Virus record (IMG/VR): IMGVR_UViG_3300006919_000486 | Span: 1 to 23,048 of that record | Strand: one strand, 5' to 3' | Length of the DNA stretch: 23,048 bases | Origin: a virus | Shown here: piece after piece, positions 21,590 to 23,048 of the stretch | Layout: each line of letters starts with the position of its first letter | How positions within the stretch are numbered: the stretch's first letter is position 1 | Notes under the pieces: generated by a model | The model's input: only the letters and a program-made list of their open reading frames with translations | Database searches by the model: none | Told to the model about the DNA's origin: nothing | Translations under genes and position numbers: made by a program

Positions 21590-21689
21590 ATACTAGTAGG
21601 AAATAGCGTTTTAGCCGTTTTAAGACGTTTTAACAGCTTTGCTATACTTTGTGCTTAAAAATTCGTGAAATACGCTTAAAAACGATTTG

Positions 21690-22412
21690 CTAGAGTTCCA
21701 TAAGGATATTTATAGGTAATGTACCATTTTCTTTTATTACAGCACAGGCTATAGCTGGCTTTTTACCAGCCTTAGCGTAAGCCATAGCGTAACTATCATG
21801 GTCAATACCACAACCTACTTGCATAGCATAAATACGATAGTTTTGGCCAACATAGTTATCTATATAACATTGAGTATGTAGATGGCCTTGTACAGTGTTC
21901 ATCATATCTGCTCTAGCTTTAGTACGTGCTGTACCAGCTTCTCCATGTATGAATTGTACGTCATGTTTTACGTATCTTTCAGTAAATATCCAATTAGGTA
22001 CCTCTAAAACGTCTTGATAGCTCTTAATCCATCTACTAGGTATAGCTGAAGATTGAGCTTTTCGCATTATTATTCTATCATGATTGCCTATAATAACTGT
22101 AGCTACAGGAAAATCTTTGTACCATTTAGCTATTTTAGATATAGCTAGTTCTAGTTCTGTTTTACCTGTGTGCTCAGCGTCAATAGAAACCTCATGATAG
22201 CTTGAATAATGATTGTCGATTATATCACCTATAAATATAACCTCACTACAATTGTGTTTAATATACTGCTCTTTACAGAATTCTCTATATCCATCTAAAC
22301 AAAAAGGTTCATGTATATCACCTATTACTAGTATATTATTTTCGCTGTATTTTCTGTAGTTTAATAGTAGTTTTTCTTCTTCTGGCTTTAATCTGTAACG
22401 ATTATTTGGCAT
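21690..22412 (-). CDS. Calcineurin-like metallophosphoesterase
   Basis: A 240-aa protein with all metal-binding motifs: VIGDIHEPF (Asp32, His34), FIGDIID (Asp63), IIGNHD (Asn110, His111), FIHGEAG (His156) and GHLHT (His177, His179). It is a phosphoesterase with two metal ions; substrates in this superfamily range from nucleotides to phosphoproteins and nucleic acids. The gene starts 3 nt after the holin-like gene, so it is co-expressed with lysis genes, although a direct lysis role is not implied. It is the last gene before the long control region. Confidence 0.85.
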   Translation of the reverse strand: MPNNRYRLKPEEEKLLLNYRKYSENNILVIGDIHEPFCLDGYREFCKEQYIKHNCSEVIFIGDIIDNHYSSYHEVSIDAEHTGKTELELAISKIAKWYKDFPVATVIIGNHDRIIMRKAQSSAIPSRWIKSYQDVLEVPNWIFTERYVKHDVQFIHGEAGTARTKARADMMNTVQGHLHTQCYIDNYVGQNYRIYAMQVGCGIDHDSYAMAYAKAGKKPAIACAVIKENGTLPINILMEL

Positions 22413-22415
22413 AAA

Positions 22416-22796
22416 CTATTTTTTAATTTTTTCTAATCCTCTTGAACCGAAATATGAACCTATTACTGTAATAAGAACGACCGTTAATAGGTCAGTCCAT
22501 TTTTCCTCTACTACAAAGTTAATAGCTCCAGCGTCAATAAAAATAAGTAAAGTTGTGCTAACTACTAGCCAACCTAATACTAGAGGTCTTATAGACTTAC
22601 TAAGCCAGCTATCACTATTCATATCAGCTTGCCAACGCTTTGATACCTCCTGTTCTATTACTACTCTATTTTCATTAAGTATTTTTTCTAGTTCATTTTT
22701 AAGTACTAGTTTTTCTTCTTGCGAAGTTACACATTCATCTATAATATTTGAAGCGTCTCCTAAAAGTTTTGAAAAGATAGTTGTTAATAAAGCCAT
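22416..22796 (-). CDS. Holin-like membrane protein
   Basis: A 126-aa protein. The first half is a charged helix (TSQEEKLVLKNELEKILNEN) and the second half has two membrane segments, about residues 69-91 (RPLVLGWLVVSTTLLIFIDA) and 100-117 (DLLTVVLITVIGSYFGSR), ending GLEKIKK. WLSKSIRPLVLGWL and SYFGSRGLEKI match the 3TM holin family first described from gene transfer agents. Holins open the inner membrane so the endolysin can reach the cell wall. The start overlaps the endolysin stop by 13 nt. Confidence 0.75.
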   Translation of the reverse strand: MALLTTIFSKLLGDASNIIDECVTSQEEKLVLKNELEKILNENRVVIEQEVSKRWQADMNSDSWLSKSIRPLVLGWLVVSTTLLIFIDAGAINFVVEEKWTDLLTVVLITVIGSYFGSRGLEKIKK

Positions 22797-23048
22797 ATAG
22801 CATTTGGTTTATCCTTATCTAAGTCTACATGTATAAAATTTTTGCCAATACCAATACGTGTAAAACCTACTTTAATCAAGGAGGTTAATATCATTTCTCT
22901 ATAGCCACTATTTTCACATGATATATCGACGGCTAACCCTTTAACGTGACTAGAACCTATTCGGCCACCTACGTCTAAATTGTGTTGAGGCGTTCTATAT
23001 CCGCTGGTTATAACAAAAGGTATTGAAGCTAGGCCACGTGCCTCGTCT
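22784..23048 (-). CDS. Endolysin, M15 D-Ala-D-Ala carboxypeptidase type (partial, N-terminus outside)
   Basis: The last 87 residues are visible, with stop TAA at 22786-22784. SGYRTPQHN, SSHVKGLAVDI and NFIHVDLD are the M15 motifs: SxHxxGxAxD gives the His and Asp zinc ligands, and HVD the third ligand. The end (NAIWLY) is also typical. The family cuts peptide cross-links or stem peptides of peptidoglycan. The gene precedes a holin-like gene and so completes a lysis pair. The start codon lies beyond the right edge. Confidence 0.9.
   Translation of the reverse strand, partial: DEARGLASIPFVITSGYRTPQHNLDVGGRIGSSHVKGLAVDISCENSGYREMILTSLIKVGFTRIGIGKNFIHVDLDKDKPNAIWLY

Larger units (their letters stand above)
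21323..21689 (-). promoter_or_regulatory. 367-bp control region before ardC
   Basis: No gene is visible between the metallophosphoesterase and ardC. From upstream to downstream it holds CGTTTTAA-type boxes (21607-21634 as three near-tandem copies 9 and 10 bp apart, and an inverted CTTAAAAACG at 21675-21684); the 29-bp element shared with 10352-10380 at 21561-21589; a stretch of almost pure A/T (21481-21560); several A-tracts (21407-21481) likely to bend DNA; the ardC promoter; and a TTAACACACACACACA leader just before the ATG. Early promoter region or replication origin are both plausible. Confidence 0.5.

Noticed and set aside
1-23048. tRNA genes, CRISPR arrays, insertion sequences, integrase or attachment sites
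   Set aside because: None could be seen: no cloverleaf-like sequence, no regularly spaced repeats with unique spacers, no transposase or recombinase motifs.

Overview
This window reads as part of a tailed double-stranded DNA phage genome with siphovirus-type parts: a tape measure protein, a candidate frameshifted tail chaperone and an HK97-fold capsid. The likely host is a Bacteroidota bacterium, probably a flavobacterium. The grounds are low GC content, start sites with A-rich leaders instead of Shine-Dalgarno sequences, a promoter upstream of ardC close to the Bacteroidota pattern (TTTG, 20 bp, then near-TAnnTTTG), and protein types I associate with phages of this phylum. Every supported gene is on the minus strand, so transcription runs from position 23048 towards 1. 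No integrase, tRNA, CRISPR array or insertion sequence was seen.

In order of transcription: (1) 23048-21690 is a lysis cassette with the end of an M15 peptidase endolysin and a two-helix holin-like protein, followed by a metallophosphoesterase. (2) 21689-21323 is a long AT-rich control region with repeated CGTTTTAA boxes, A-tracts and the ardC promoter. (3) 21322-17016 is an early module with an ArdC-type antirestriction protein, an SSB-like protein, a DnaA-C-like protein, a small HTH protein, a DnaD/replisome-organizer-like protein and several small unknown genes. (4) 17015-16705 is non-coding with three spaced TTTGCAAC boxes, a candidate origin or regulatory region. (5) 16704-16194 has a small membrane protein and a NinG-like nuclease, closed by a good intrinsic terminator. 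(6) 16112-11728 starts with a sigma-factor-like protein, then small genes (two with zinc-ribbon or CxxC motifs), DUF3310, a ParB-like domain protein, a 2-oxoglutarate/Fe(II) dioxygenase resembling the TET/JBP family, and both terminase subunits. (7) 11632-3357 is the tail and neck module, opening with a chaperone-like gene that carries a T TTT TTA slippery site and a -1 frame extension, and ending with a YadA-like fibre and the tape measure protein. (8) 3345-1 is the head module: XkdF-like protease, scaffold, major capsid protein, another structural protein and a partial gene.

The most notable points are the programmed -1 frameshift candidate, the TET/JBP-like enzyme beside ParB and terminase, the apparent complete absence of GATC, GCGC, CGCG and CCGG (read by eye), a 29-bp element found twice in AT-rich spacers, and the tail-before-head gene order with no recognisable portal gene between terminase and capsid. 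Together with ArdC, the missing palindromes and the possible base-modifying enzyme suggest a phage under heavy restriction pressure; that link is inference.
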